NCBI RefSeq assembly: GCF_018200035.1
Contig: NZ_CP073581.1
Coordinates: 2,290,501-2,354,500 of the forward strand
Origin: Sulfitobacter albidus
GTDB lineage: Bacteria > Pseudomonadota > Alphaproteobacteria > Rhodobacterales > Rhodobacteraceae
Direction: 5' to 3'
DNA: 64,000 nt
The position numbers and the translations under genes were made by a program. Under the pieces are notes generated by a model. The model had not been told where the DNA came from, ran no database searches, and saw nothing but the letters and a program-made list of their open reading frames with translations. The stretch's first letter is position 1, and every line of letters starts with the position of its first letter. This document shows, in pieces, positions 29,688 through 39,017 of the stretch.

Positions 29688-30479
29688 ATGCCCTCAGACG
29701 TGATTGAAACGGACAGCCACACGCTGGTGACGATCCCTTGTTTGTCGGACAACTATGCGTTCCTGCTACGCGAAAACGCCAGCGGCGCGGTGGCGCTCAT
29801 TGACGTGCCGGAGGCCGCGCCCATTCGCGCCGAACTGGACGCGCGCGGCTGGGCGTTGAGCCAGATCTGGATCACCCATCACCACCCCGATCACGTGCAG
29901 GGGCTGGCGGAGCTGGCGCAGAGCCACGCCGCCCCCGTCTATGGCGCGCGCGCGGACGCGGCCCGCCTGCCCGATCTGGATCACCCTCTGGCCGAAGGCG
30001 ATACATTTACGCTGGGCAGCACCGCGGTTGAGGTGATCGACGTGTCGGGCCACACCATCGGGCATATCGCTTTTCACGCGCCGGGGGCGGGCATGGCGTT
30101 TACCGCCGACAGCCTGATGGCGCTGGGATGCGGGCGCCTGTTCGAAGGCACGCCCGCGCAGATGTGGGAGAGCCTGAGCAAGATGGCCGATTGGCCCGAC
30201 GACACGCTGATCTGTTCGGGGCATGAATACACGCAGTCGAACGCACGCTTTGCGCTGACGGTCGATCCCGACAATGCGGCGTTGCGCGACCGCGCCGCCG
30301 CGGTGGATGCAGCGCGGGCCGACGGGCGGTTTACCGTGCCCTCGACGCTGGCAGAGGAGCGCGCGACCAATCCTTTCCTGCGACCGGGCGACGCGGGGAT
30401 CCGCGCGGCCCTTGGCATGGCGGAGGCCACCGATGCGGAGGTCTTTGCGGAAATTCGGGGCCGAAAGGACCGATTTTAA
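29688..30479 (+). CDS. gloB: Hydroxyacylglutathione hydrolase (glyoxalase II)
   Basis: A 263-residue metallo-beta-lactamase-fold enzyme that hydrolyses S-lactoylglutathione to lactate and glutathione in methylglyoxal detoxification. The metal motif [11 protein letters not shown] is intact; further ligands are in [26 protein letters not shown] and SGHEYTQSN, and the C-terminal RKDRF is typical. The ATG at 29688 follows CAGGAG. It is divergent from the methyltransferase gene, a frequent neighbour in Rhodobacterales. Confidence 0.95.
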   Translation: MPSDVIETDSHTLVTIPCLSDNYAFLLRENASGAVALIDVPEAAPIRAELDARGWALSQIWITHHHPDHVQGLAELAQSHAAPVYGARADAARLPDLDHPLAEGDTFTLGSTAVEVIDVSGHTIGHIAFHAPGAGMAFTADSLMALGCGRLFEGTPAQMWESLSKMADWPDDTLICSGHEYTQSNARFALTVDPDNAALRDRAAAVDAARADGRFTVPSTLAEERATNPFLRPGDAGIRAALGMAEATDAEVFAEIRGRKDRF

Positions 30480-30490
30480 CGGCTTCTTAG
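30476..30490. promoter_or_regulatory. CtrA-like site (TTAA-N7-TTAG), copy 1
   Basis: TTAACGGCTTCTTAG overlaps the gloB stop codon and lies 218 bases upstream of clpA. It matches the CtrA consensus TTAA-N7-TTAA in seven of eight positions. Its flanks closely resemble the site at 43919-43933 (both continue TTAGCGG). Confidence 0.3.
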
Positions 30491-30605
30491 CGGTTTTTAC
30501 GCTCAGATAGCCTATCCGGCACCCGCGCCGGGGGCGGTCAAATCGGCGTCGTTCACGTGTCCGTGCGGGAATTGTGGCAGGTTTCTTGCAGAAAAGACTT
30601 GAAGG

Positions 30606-30633
30606 TTGGCGGCGATCAACCAAACTCTAATAC
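30606..30633 (+). promoter_or_regulatory. Candidate promoter of clpA
   Basis: TTGGCG (30606-30611) and TAATAC (30628-30633) are 16 bases apart, 75 bases upstream of the clpA start. The rest of the 228-base gap holds only the CtrA-like site at 30476 as a candidate signal. Confidence 0.45.
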
Positions 30634-30707
30634 ATAACAGCAGGCCGGACCGCCGGTGACGACATCCCTCGCCCCCTGCACCGCCCCCATCGAAAAGGAG
30701 CACGCAC

Positions 30708-33029
30708 GTGCCTTCATTCTCGAACACTCTTGAGCAGTCCATTCACGCGGCACTGGCGCTTGCCAATGCCCGCCGTCACGAGTTCGCCACGCTGGAGCAT
30801 CTTTTGCTGTCGCTGGTGGACGAACCCGACGCCTTGCAGGTGATGAAGGCCTGTTCCGTCGATGTGGGTGAGCTGCGCGATACGCTGGTGGAATTCATCG
30901 ATGAGGATCTGAGCAATCTGGTCACCGACGTCGAGGGCTCCGAAGCGGTGCCGACGGCGGCCTTCCAGCGCGTGATCCAGCGCGCGGCGATCCATGTGCA
31001 ATCCTCGGGCCGCACCGAGGTGACGGGCGCCAACGTGCTGGTCGCGATCTTTGCCGAGCGCGAAAGCAACGCCGCCTATTTCCTGCAAGAGCAGGACATG
31101 ACGCGCTATGACGCGGTGAACTTCATCGCGCACGGCGTCGCCAAGGACCCCGCCTATGGCGAAAGCCGCCCTGTGTCGGGCGCGCCCGAGCATGAGGAAG
31201 AGGCGCAGGGCGTCACCGAGGGCGAGAAAAAGGAATCCGCGCTGGCCAAATACTGCGTGGATCTGAACGCCAAATCCCGCGATGGCGATGTCGACCCGTT
31301 GATCGGGCGCGATTCAGAGGTTGAGCGCTGCATTCAGGTGCTGTGCCGCCGCCGCAAGAACAACCCGCTGCTGGTGGGCGACCCCGGTGTGGGCAAGACG
31401 GCGATTGCCGAAGGGCTGGCGCGCAAGATCGTCGCGGGCGAGACGCCCGAAGTGCTGTCGGAAACCACGATCTACTCGCTCGACATGGGCGCCCTTCTGG
31501 CGGGCACCCGCTATCGCGGGGATTTCGAGGAACGGCTCAAGGCGGTCGTCACCGAGTTGGAAGAACACGACGATGCCGTGCTGTTCATCGACGAAATCCA
31601 CACGGTGATTGGCGCGGGTGCTACTTCCGGCGGGGCGATGGACGCGTCCAACCTGCTCAAACCCGCGTTGGCGGGTGGCAAGCTGCGCACAATGGGCTCG
31701 ACCACCTACAAGGAGTTCCGCCAGCATTTCGAGAAGGACCGCGCGCTGAGCCGCCGTTTCCAGAAAATCGACGTGAACGAGCCGTCGGTGGAGGACGCGC
31801 AGAAGATCCTCAAGGGCATCAAGCCCTATTTCGAGGATCACCACGGCGTGAAATACACCGCCGACGCGATCAAGACCTCCGTTGAGCTGGCACACCGCTA
31901 TATCAACGACCGCAAGCTGCCGGATTCAGCGATCGACGTGATCGACGAGGCGGGTGCCGCGCAGCATCTGGTCGCCGCAAGCAAGCGGCGCAAGACCATC
32001 GGCACCAAGGAAGTCGAGGCCGTCGTGGCCAAGATCGCGCGCATCCCACCCAAGAACGTCAGCAAGGACGATGTTGTCGTGCTCAAGGATCTCGAAGCCT
32101 CGCTCAAGCGCGTGGTGTTCGGGCAGGACAAGGCGATCGAGGCGCTGTCGAGCGCGATCAAGCTGGCGCGTGCCGGCCTGCGCGAGCCTGAGAAGCCCAT
32201 CGGCAACTACCTCTTTGCAGGGCCAACCGGCGTCGGCAAAACCGAGGTCGCGAAACAGCTTGCCGATACGCTGGGCGTGAAACTGCTACGGTTCGACATG
32301 TCGGAGTACATGGAGAAGCACGCGGTAAGCCGCCTGATTGGCGCGCCTCCGGGCTATGTCGGCTTTGACCAAGGCGGGATGCTGACCGACGGTGTGGATC
32401 AGGATCCGCATTGCGTGCTGCTGCTCGACGAGATGGAAAAGGCGCACCCGGATGTCTACAACATCCTGTTGCAGGTGATGGATCACGGGCGCCTGACCGA
32501 TCACAACGGCCGCACGGTGGATTTCCGCAACGTGGTGCTGATCATGACCTCGAACGCGGGCGCGTCGGAGATGGCGAAAGAGGCCATCGGCTTTGGCCGC
32601 GACAAGCGCGAGGGCGAGGATACGGCTGCGATCGAGCGCACGTTCACGCCGGAATTCCGCAACCGTCTGGATGCCGTGATCTCCTTCGGGGCGCTTCCGA
32701 AAGAGACGATCCTGCGCGTGGTCGAAAAATTCGTGTTGCAGCTTGAGGCGCAGCTGATGGATCGCAACGTCACCATTGAGCTGAGCAAGAAGGCTGCCGA
32801 ATGGCTCGCCGACAAGGGCTATGACAGCAAGATGGGCGCGCGCCCGCTGGGCCGTGTGATCCAGGAGCACATCAAGAAGCCGCTTTCCGAGGAGTTGCTG
32901 TTTGGCAAGCTCGCAAAGGGCGGTATCGTCAAGGTCGGCGTCAAGAAGGGCGAATTGGATCTGGTGATCGAAGGGCCGGAAAGCCCCAAGATCACGGGAA
33001 ACAAACCGCCGTTGCTGACCGCCGAGTAG
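30708..33029 (+). CDS. clpA: ATP-dependent Clp protease ATP-binding subunit ClpA
   Basis: A 773-residue AAA+ unfoldase that feeds ClpP. The N-domain (residues 1-145, [20 protein letters not shown]) binds the adaptor ClpS. The first AAA module has Walker [11 protein letters not shown] and Walker [15 protein letters not shown]; the second has [13 protein letters not shown] and [17 protein letters not shown]. The absence of a long middle domain distinguishes ClpA from ClpB. clpS is not adjacent. The M23 peptidase gene follows within 20 bases. Confidence 0.96.
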   Translation: MPSFSNTLEQSIHAALALANARRHEFATLEHLLLSLVDEPDALQVMKACSVDVGELRDTLVEFIDEDLSNLVTDVEGSEAVPTAAFQRVIQRAAIHVQSSGRTEVTGANVLVAIFAERESNAAYFLQEQDMTRYDAVNFIAHGVAKDPAYGESRPVSGAPEHEEEAQGVTEGEKKESALAKYCVDLNAKSRDGDVDPLIGRDSEVERCIQVLCRRRKNNPLLVGDPGVGKTAIAEGLARKIVAGETPEVLSETTIYSLDMGALLAGTRYRGDFEERLKAVVTELEEHDDAVLFIDEIHTVIGAGATSGGAMDASNLLKPALAGGKLRTMGSTTYKEFRQHFEKDRALSRRFQKIDVNEPSVEDAQKILKGIKPYFEDHHGVKYTADAIKTSVELAHRYINDRKLPDSAIDVIDEAGAAQHLVAASKRRKTIGTKEVEAVVAKIARIPPKNVSKDDVVVLKDLEASLKRVVFGQDKAIEALSSAIKLARAGLREPEKPIGNYLFAGPTGVGKTEVAKQLADTLGVKLLRFDMSEYMEKHAVSRLIGAPPGYVGFDQGGMLTDGVDQDPHCVLLLDEMEKAHPDVYNILLQVMDHGRLTDHNGRTVDFRNVVLIMTSNAGASEMAKEAIGFGRDKREGEDTAAIERTFTPEFRNRLDAVISFGALPKETILRVVEKFVLQLEAQLMDRNVTIELSKKAAEWLADKGYDSKMGARPLGRVIQEHIKKPLSEELLFGKLAKGGIVKVGVKKGELDLVIEGPESPKITGNKPPLLTAE

Positions 33030-33048
33030 ACCCGTGCGATTGAAAACA

Positions 33049-34017
33049 ATGCGATTGACCCGTCCGGCTGGATGGGTCTTTTGCGTTTTGGTGGGCGGCG
33101 CGGCGCAGGCGCAGGAGCTGACGCTGGTCACGCCGATCGATTGTGATCTGAACGGCCCCTGCCACATTCAGCAATACGTCGATCACGATGCCGGTGCCGG
33201 CGCGTCGGATTTCCGTTGCAACGCGCAGACATACGACGGGCACAAGGGGACGGACTTTGCCCTGCCGACCACCGCGATGATCGACGATGGCATCGACGTG
33301 CTGGCCGCTGCCGGGGGCACCGTTCGGGGCCTGCGTGACGGAATGCCCGATAGCGGGCTTTCGACTGCAACCGAGGCAGAGATCGCCGGGCGGGAATGCG
33401 GCAACGGCGTTGTGCTGACCCATCCGGGCGGCTGGGAGACGCAGTATTGCCACCTGCGCGCGGGCTCGATCACCGTCACGCGCGGCCAGCGCGTCGCGGC
33501 GGGCGAGGTCCTGGGCGAGGTCGGCATGTCGGGGAGTGCCGAATTCGCACATCTGCATCTGTCGGTGCGGCGCGACGGTGCCGTCGTGGATCCCTATGAC
33601 CCCGACGGTGTCATCACCTGCGGCGCGCCCTCGACGCAGACACTTTGGGCCGATCCCCCCGCGACGCGGCCCGGCGGGATTATCGCGATGGGCACGGCGG
33701 CGGGCGTGCCGGAGTTTGCGGATATCAAGCGGGGCGTCGTGCCGCCAGCCCAGCCCGGCAGCGCGGCGATGGTGATCTGGAGCTATCTGTTCGGCACACG
33801 CGAGGGCGATGTGCTGTATCTGTCGCTCACCGGGCCGGAGGGGTTCAAGGCAGACCGCCGGATCCTGCTTGACCGCACGCAGGCGCAATCCTTTCGCGCC
33901 ATCGGCAAGCGGCTGCGCGCGGACCGCTGGCCTGCGGGCGACTACGTCGGCGTGGCGGAACTGCGGCGCGGCGGCGACGTGATCGAGCGGCGGGAGATCA
34001 CACGCACCCTGCCCTGA
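33049..34017 (+). CDS. M23 family metallopeptidase, secreted
   Basis: A 322-residue exported protein with a signal peptide ending AQAQE near residue 23. The lysostaphin-like M23 domain has the zinc ligands His-x3-Asp in DGHKGTDFALP and HLHLSV near the end of the domain, so it should be an active peptidoglycan endopeptidase. A further 110-residue beta-rich domain follows (FADIKRGVVPPAQPGSAAMV). The ATG at 33049 gives the best signal peptide; a GTG at 33034 is possible. It lies just after clpA and converges with the stator gene, with no gap. Confidence 0.85.
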   Translation: MRLTRPAGWVFCVLVGGAAQAQELTLVTPIDCDLNGPCHIQQYVDHDAGAGASDFRCNAQTYDGHKGTDFALPTTAMIDDGIDVLAAAGGTVRGLRDGMPDSGLSTATEAEIAGRECGNGVVLTHPGGWETQYCHLRAGSITVTRGQRVAAGEVLGEVGMSGSAEFAHLHLSVRRDGAVVDPYDPDGVITCGAPSTQTLWADPPATRPGGIIAMGTAAGVPEFADIKRGVVPPAQPGSAAMVIWSYLFGTREGDVLYLSLTGPEGFKADRRILLDRTQAQSFRAIGKRLRADRWPAGDYVGVAELRRGGDVIERREITRTLP

Positions 34018-36189
34018 TCATTTCTCGGTAAATTTCAACTCGATCCGGCGGTTGCGCGCGCGCGCCTCATCGGTGTCGGCGGTATCTATGGGCTGATACT
34101 GGCCAAAGCCGTTCGCGGCCAGACGGTCGGGTGGGATCCCCAGAAAATCGGCCATGTAGCGCACAACCGACAGGGCGCGGGCCTGGCTCAGCTCCCAATT
34201 GTCGGCGAATTCACCCTCGCCAGAGAGCGGCACGTCGTCGGTGTGACCGTCCACGCGGATCACCCAATCAATGCCCGCGGGGATGTCTTCGGCGACGTTG
34301 CGCAGGATGCCTGCCACCTTGGCAATCTCGCGCTGGCCCTCGCGGGACAGCGCAACCTCGCCGGGGGGGAACAGTACCTCGGAGGAGAACACGAAACGGT
34401 CCCCCTCGATCCGCACGCCTTCCTGCGCGCCCAGCAGATTGCGCAGCTGGCCGAAGAATTCGGAGCGATATTGTTCAAGATCCCTGGTCTGCGCCTCCAG
34501 CCGGGCGCGCTCGGCGGCCTCAAGCTCGGCGCGGGCGCGCTGTTCGGCCGCGACGCGCGCGAGCGCGGTGTTGAGCCGTGCGCCCAGCGATTGCAGTTCG
34601 ACCTCGCGCGCGGCGTCCTCGGCCACGGCAAGATCCAGCGAACCTTGCAACTGGTCAAGCTGGGCGCGTAGATCCGCGACCTGCTGGTTGAGCAGTTCGG
34701 TCTGACGTTGCGCGCGGGTGGCGGCGGCCTCTTCCTCGGCCAGTTGGCGGCGGGCCTCGGCCAGCAGGGTGGCGCGCTGTTCGGCCTCACTTAGTTGGGT
34801 GTTAGCCGCGTTCTCGGCGGCGAGTTTGGCGGCCAGCGCCGCGCGCAGTTGGGCGCGCAGATCGTCCATCTGGCGCGTCACGCCCGCCTGCCCTTCCGTC
34901 AGCCGCTGCGACAGCGCGTCAGCGTTTGCGCGCGCCTCGTCAAGCTGCGCGGCGAGCGTCGTGGCGCGGGCCTCTGCCTCTGCCGCGCGGCCCGCGAGGG
35001 CGGCAAGGCGTTCTTCGCTATCGGTCGCCTCACCTGCTAGTGCTGCGGCGCGTTCGGTGCTCTCGGCCAGTTGGCGTTCCAGCGTCGCGGCGCGGTCGGT
35101 GCTGGCGTCAAGCTGGGCGGTCAGCGTATCGACGCGCGCGCCGCTGGTCGCGAGCTGTTGGGCAAGGGTGTCGCCGCGTGCCTCTGCGTCGGCGAGCAGC
35201 GCGCGCAGGCTGGCCAGCTCCGACGCCTCATCCTCGCGCGCGGCGTCGAGTTGGGTGGTGAGGGTCTCCTGCGTGAGGAGTGCGGCGGCGAGTGCGGCGT
35301 CAAGGTCTGCCTCCGCCGCGCGGGCGGCGGCGAGCAGGGTCAGCGTTTCCTCGGCCTCGCGGCGCTGCGCTTCCAGCGAAAGCGTCATGGCGGTGAGTTC
35401 GGTATCGGCCGCCTCCAGCCGCGCGCGCAGGGCGGCGGCGGCTTCGGCCTCGGCAAGGCGGGCGGCTTCCTCTTCGCTGAGCGCCTCTTGCGCGGCGGTC
35501 ACGTCGGCGCGCAGATCAATGATATCGGCGGCGGCATCGGCGTTGCGGGCGCGCAGATCGGCCACCAGCGCCTGCAACGCCTCGCGGCGCGCGGCGGCAA
35601 GGCGGGCGGCTTCGGCCTCCGCGTCGGTTTCGGCGCGGCTGGCGGCGAGGGCCGCGTTCAGGGCTTCCTGCTGGCTGAGTAATGCGCTCTCGCGCGATTG
35701 CAGGGCGGCGATCTGGTCGGCGTCCGCCTCAGCCTCATCCGTCAGGGTCGCAATGCGCCCCAGCGCGTCGTCGCGCGCGGCGATGAGGCTGGCGACCTGC
35801 GCCTCGAACGCGGTGATGCGGGTGTTGCTGTCGGCGAGTTCCGCCGCACGGGCGTCACGCTCGGCGCGCAGCTGCGTGATCAGGCTCGCTTGCGTCTCGG
35901 CCTGCGCCTCCGCGTCGGCGAGCGCGCCGCGCAGATCGCCCAGCTGGCTTTCAAGATCGCTGTTGGTGCGCCGCTCCAGCCCCAGCGCCTGTGCCAGCGT
36001 CGCAACCTCATCGCTGAGCGCGTCCAACTCGGTTTCCTGCCCCGAGATCCGTTCGGTCAGCACGAATTGCACCACCATAAAGATCGTCAGCACGAACATC
36101 AGCACCAGCAAGAGGCCGGTCATCGCGTCCACGAACCCCGGCCAGATCGAGGCCTGAAACCGCGCGCCGGTGCGTCGCGACAGCGCCAT
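34018..36189 (-). CDS. MotB/OmpA-like peptidoglycan-binding stator protein with very long coiled coil
   Basis: A 723-residue protein with a short cytoplasmic N-terminus and one membrane helix (about residues 18-46, FVDAMTGLLLVLMFVLTIFM). Asp21 lies at the position of the proton-carrying Asp of MotB. Then come roughly 530 residues of Ala/Glu/Arg/Gln-rich heptads, a continuous coiled coil. The last 120 residues are an OmpA-like peptidoglycan-binding domain (VDGHTDDVPLSG, NWELSQARALSVVRYM, GFGQYQP, ARNRRIELKF). It is the partner of the MotA/ExbB-like gene 2 bases upstream. This is not a flagellar locus. The function is unknown; the layout suggests an ion-driven device spanning to the cell wall. 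Confidence 0.82.
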   Translation of the reverse strand: MALSRRTGARFQASIWPGFVDAMTGLLLVLMFVLTIFMVVQFVLTERISGQETELDALSDEVATLAQALGLERRTNSDLESQLGDLRGALADAEAQAETQASLITQLRAERDARAAELADSNTRITAFEAQVASLIAARDDALGRIATLTDEAEADADQIAALQSRESALLSQQEALNAALAASRAETDAEAEAARLAAARREALQALVADLRARNADAAADIIDLRADVTAAQEALSEEEAARLAEAEAAAALRARLEAADTELTAMTLSLEAQRREAEETLTLLAAARAAEADLDAALAAALLTQETLTTQLDAAREDEASELASLRALLADAEARGDTLAQQLATSGARVDTLTAQLDASTDRAATLERQLAESTERAAALAGEATDSEERLAALAGRAAEAEARATTLAAQLDEARANADALSQRLTEGQAGVTRQMDDLRAQLRAALAAKLAAENAANTQLSEAEQRATLLAEARRQLAEEEAAATRAQRQTELLNQQVADLRAQLDQLQGSLDLAVAEDAAREVELQSLGARLNTALARVAAEQRARAELEAAERARLEAQTRDLEQYRSEFFGQLRNLLGAQEGVRIEGDRFVFSSEVLFPPGEVALSREGQREIAKVAGILRNVAEDIPAGIDWVIRVDGHTDDVPLSGEGEFADNWELSQARALSVVRYMADFLGIPPDRLAANGFGQYQPIDTADTDEARARNRRIELKFTEK

Positions 36190-36191
36190 GC

Positions 36192-37403
36192 TCAGCCCTC
36201 GCGTTCGTCTTTGGGGGGCACGCGCAGGCGCCGCGGCTCACGCGGGGGGGACAGCGCCTTGGCCAGGATCGACAGCTCGTGGCGCAGCTCGGCCATGGTT
36301 TCCTGACGGCCGGCGCTGATTTCCTCGAGCACGCGCAGCATTTGCACGTCGATGGAGCGCAGGCGCATGCGGCTTTCGGCGTCGGGACCATTGCCGCTGC
36401 CCTCGGCGGGCATGGTGCCCTGCGCCTCAATGGCGGCAATCATGCGTTCCTGCCCCTCGGCAATCCGGTCGAGCGCGTCGGTGCCCTGCGCCTGATCGCC
36501 CATTTGCACGGTCATCCGGTCCAGCGAGGCGGCGAGCGCGGCCAGCCGCGCCTCGACCTCGCCGCGCCCTTCTTCGGAGCGCAGGTGCATGGTTTGCAGC
36601 TCTTCCATCTGCTGGGACATGTGATCGACCATCGCGGCCATGACCGCCTGCTCGGGGCTGCTGTCCTCCCCGGCCGTGAAGCCGACGCGGGTGATCGAAC
36701 TGAGCCAGTCCTCAAGCTCCTGATAAAAGCGGTTCTGGCCGTGGCCCGCGAAAAGCTCCAGCAGGCCCACGATCAGCGATCCGGCGAGGCCCAGAAGCGA
36801 GGAGGCAAAGGCGACGCCCATGCCGGCAAGCTGGGATTCGAGCCCTGTCATCAGGCGGTTGAACACATCCGTGCCGCCCTCGCCCTCTTGTGGGGAGAGG
36901 CTGCGGATGGTGTCGACGATGGCGGGCACGGTGGTGGCAAGGCCGTAGAACGTGCCCAGAAGGCCCAGGAAAATCAGCATGTTGACGATGTATCGCGTGA
37001 TCTCGCGCGCCTCGTCGATGCGGGTGGAGACGGAATCGAGGATCGAGCGGGTCGAGGAGGCGCTGACCTGCATGCGCGCGCCCCGCGTGCGTAGCAGCGC
37101 CGCCAGAGGGGCCAGCAGCTGTGGTGGGCGGTCGTCCGGCACGCCACGATCGGCGGCAAAGCTTTCGATCCAGCGCACGGAGCCGATCAGCTGGATCACC
37201 TGATAGAAACAGGCGACCACGCCGATGACAAAGACAAAGACGATGAAGCCGTTGAGGTAAGGGTTGGCCTGAAACACCGGCAGCACGCGCGGCAGGGCCA
37301 GAAAGCCGCCAAAAACGCACAGCGCCAGTGCCAGCAGCATGAGCGTGATCTGCCGCACGGGTTGGGAAAACTGCGGTGTTGCCTCGTGGTCCGGTTGCGC
37401 CAT
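36192..37403 (-). CDS. MotA/TolQ/ExbB-like proton channel protein
   Basis: A 403-residue inner-membrane protein. Four membrane segments are visible at about 18-42, 52-72, 138-160 and 195-218. The third and fourth carry the MotA/ExbB signature (LIFLGLLGTFYGLATTVPAI and GMGVAFASSLLGLAGSLIVGLLE). A cytoplasmic tail of about 180 residues is predicted helical, ending in a basic-acidic tip. With the OmpA/MotB-like protein downstream (2-base gap) it forms a stator pair. The ATG at 37403 is chosen because membrane segment 1 begins shortly after. TTAACCGTTAA lies 38 bases upstream. Confidence 0.85.
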   Translation of the reverse strand: MAQPDHEATPQFSQPVRQITLMLLALALCVFGGFLALPRVLPVFQANPYLNGFIVFVFVIGVVACFYQVIQLIGSVRWIESFAADRGVPDDRPPQLLAPLAALLRTRGARMQVSASSTRSILDSVSTRIDEAREITRYIVNMLIFLGLLGTFYGLATTVPAIVDTIRSLSPQEGEGGTDVFNRLMTGLESQLAGMGVAFASSLLGLAGSLIVGLLELFAGHGQNRFYQELEDWLSSITRVGFTAGEDSSPEQAVMAAMVDHMSQQMEELQTMHLRSEEGRGEVEARLAALAASLDRMTVQMGDQAQGTDALDRIAEGQERMIAAIEAQGTMPAEGSGNGPDAESRMRLRSIDVQMLRVLEEISAGRQETMAELRHELSILAKALSPPREPRRLRVPPKDEREG

Positions 37404-37440
37404 GCGCGTCGATGCTCCTGACCTGCCTGTTTGCGGGATG

Positions 37441-37451
37441 TTAACCGTTAA
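37441..37451 (-). promoter_or_regulatory. TTAACCGTTAA element upstream of the stator pair
   Basis: TTAA half-sites separated by CCG, 38 bases before the start of the MotA-like gene and 20 bases from the ChaC stop. Two TTAA half-sites at short spacing resemble part of a CtrA site, but the spacing (3) is not the usual 7. Confidence 0.25.
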
Positions 37452-37470
37452 GCGGCGCAATCCCAAGCGT

Positions 37471-38001
37471 TTATGCCGTGATCTCGCGCACCCGCTTGGC
37501 CAGCCATTCCAGCGCGGGGTCGTGCAGGCCGACCTGCGCAAGATGATCGGCGGTGTTGTAGAGGTATTCAGTGTTCGGCCCCCGCCCGCCAACCGCGCGG
37601 GCGATGATCTGGGCCTGCTCTTCGAGCGGCATGTCGCGGCAGTATTGCCAGTGATCCTCGTTGATGACGTAGACCAGCGTGGTGACGCGGCGCCCGTCGA
37701 CAAGATCGACATCGAGGTGTTTTTCGACGTAGGCCGATGAGATCAGCTCCCGCTCGCGCAGGTAGGCCAGCGTCGCCTCCTCGGCGCCGTCGGCCACGCG
37801 CAGGGCAAGCCCCTCACAGGCGCGGCCCGTTTGCCGGTCGAGGGCGAGCACGAGGCCCGGATCTTCCTCGGTGCCGCGGTGGTGGATCGAATGCATGCAG
37901 AACGAGCGCGCGTAGCCCGGCAGGGTGCCGACAACGCTCTCGGCGATCTCGAAACCGGGGTTCCACAACAGGCTGCCGTAGCCGAATACCCACATGCTCA
38001 T
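37471..38001 (-). CDS. Gamma-glutamylcyclotransferase, ChaC family
   Basis: A 176-residue enzyme that cleaves gamma-glutamyl peptides, for the ChaC group mainly glutathione, to 5-oxoproline. The substrate-binding loop VFGYGSLLWNPGF (4-16) is the ChaC signature, and the later LRERELISSAYVEK region carries the catalytic Glu. The ATG at 38001 starts with MWVFGYGSL; the upstream frame is not family-like. The stator pair lies downstream on the same strand, 67 bases away, and gloB, a glutathione-linked gene, is not adjacent. Confidence 0.9.
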   Translation of the reverse strand: MSMWVFGYGSLLWNPGFEIAESVVGTLPGYARSFCMHSIHHRGTEEDPGLVLALDRQTGRACEGLALRVADGAEEATLAYLRERELISSAYVEKHLDVDLVDGRRVTTLVYVINEDHWQYCRDMPLEEQAQIIARAVGGRGPNTEYLYNTADHLAQVGLHDPALEWLAKRVREITA

Positions 38002-38066
38002 GTGACTGGTCCTTTGTTCATGCGGGCGGTAAAGCGCATCTGAGGCAGATTGGAAAGGGATATGGG

Positions 38067-39017
38067 ATGCGCAAGCTGATCGGCGTGATTGTGGTGCTGG
38101 CGGGCCTGTGGGCCGGGTGGTGGTATCTGGGCAGCGGCATGGTGCTGCGCGGACTGAGCACGGGCATCGCGGCGCGCGGGGACGCGGGCGAGATCGCGCG
38201 CGAGGGCTTTCCGCTGCGGCTGGCTGCGGTGGCGCGGGATGTGACGCTGGAGGATGGCACAGCGATCCCGGTGGTGCGCGTGGGCGCGCCCGCGTGGCAG
38301 CCACAATCGGTGCGCGCGCGGATCACCTCGCCGGTCACGGTGCCGCTGCCGCAGGGGCCGCTGACGGTCAGCTTTGATCTGGCGCGCGCGCGCACCGACG
38401 TGGCGCTTGGCGCCGCGCTCACTCTGGAGCGGGCCGAGGGGGTTCTGGACGCGGTTACGCTTGATCTGGTGGAGGGGCGGCTGGCGCAGGCGCAGCGCGT
38501 GACGGGCGATGTGGTGCAGCTGGGCGAGACGCGCTATGGCTTTGCGCTGCGTGCGGAAAAGCTGACCCCGGGGAGCATCCTGCGGCAGGCGCTGCGATTG
38601 CCCGACGGGTTTGCGCAGACCTTCGAGCGGTTTGACGCCAATGGCGAGGTGACGTTTGACCGCGCGCTCGATCGCGGCGCGCTGGCGGTGCCATCGCAGC
38701 CGGTGCGTATCGATCTGGACAACGCGACGGCTGTCTGGGGGCCGGTCTCTCTTGATCTGAGTGCCGCGCTGGATGTGGACGCCGACGGGCGCGCCAGCGG
38801 GCAGATCGTGCTGAGCGCCGAGCGGTGGCGCGACATGCTTGCGCTGGCAGAGCGCAGCGGTGCCCTGCCCGCGCAGAACCGGCGCCAGATCGAGGGCGTG
38901 TTGGGCGCGCTCGCACAGGGCGGCGATACGCTGGAAATCCCGATCGGCGTGGAGCGGGGGCTGATGCGCATGGGCTTCATCCCGCTGGGCCGTTTGCCCG
39001 ATTTCCGCGCGCCTTAA
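38067..39017 (+). CDS. DUF2125 domain protein, membrane-anchored
   Basis: A 316-residue protein with an N-terminal membrane anchor (KLIGVIVVLAGLWAGWWYLG, residues 3-22) and a long beta-rich periplasmic part. The family pattern is seen in EGFPLRLAAVARDVTLEDG and WGPVSLDLSAALDVDADG. DUF2125 has no established function; in shape it resembles periplasmic AsmA-like or lipid-transport proteins, an inference only. The ATG at 38067 is chosen for the membrane helix. Its stop overlaps the convergent extensin-like gene by 4 bases. Confidence 0.87.
   Translation: MRKLIGVIVVLAGLWAGWWYLGSGMVLRGLSTGIAARGDAGEIAREGFPLRLAAVARDVTLEDGTAIPVVRVGAPAWQPQSVRARITSPVTVPLPQGPLTVSFDLARARTDVALGAALTLERAEGVLDAVTLDLVEGRLAQAQRVTGDVVQLGETRYGFALRAEKLTPGSILRQALRLPDGFAQTFERFDANGEVTFDRALDRGALAVPSQPVRIDLDNATAVWGPVSLDLSAALDVDADGRASGQIVLSAERWRDMLALAERSGALPAQNRRQIEGVLGALAQGGDTLEIPIGVERGLMRMGFIPLGRLPDFRAP

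Noticed and set aside
34718..36157. A 479-codon rightward frame rich in Ala, Ser and Arg opposite the stator gene
   Set aside because: It reads the complement of the coiled-coil repeats. No start signal and no recognisable domain.
34018..37403. A complete Zorya defence system
   Set aside because: Only a MotA-like and a MotB-like gene are present. The neighbours are ChaC and an M23 peptidase, and no helicase or nuclease partner is nearby.
37441..37451. A full CtrA operator upstream of the stator pair
   Set aside because: TTAACCGTTAA has half-sites only 3 bases apart, not 7. Kept only as a weak regulatory candidate.
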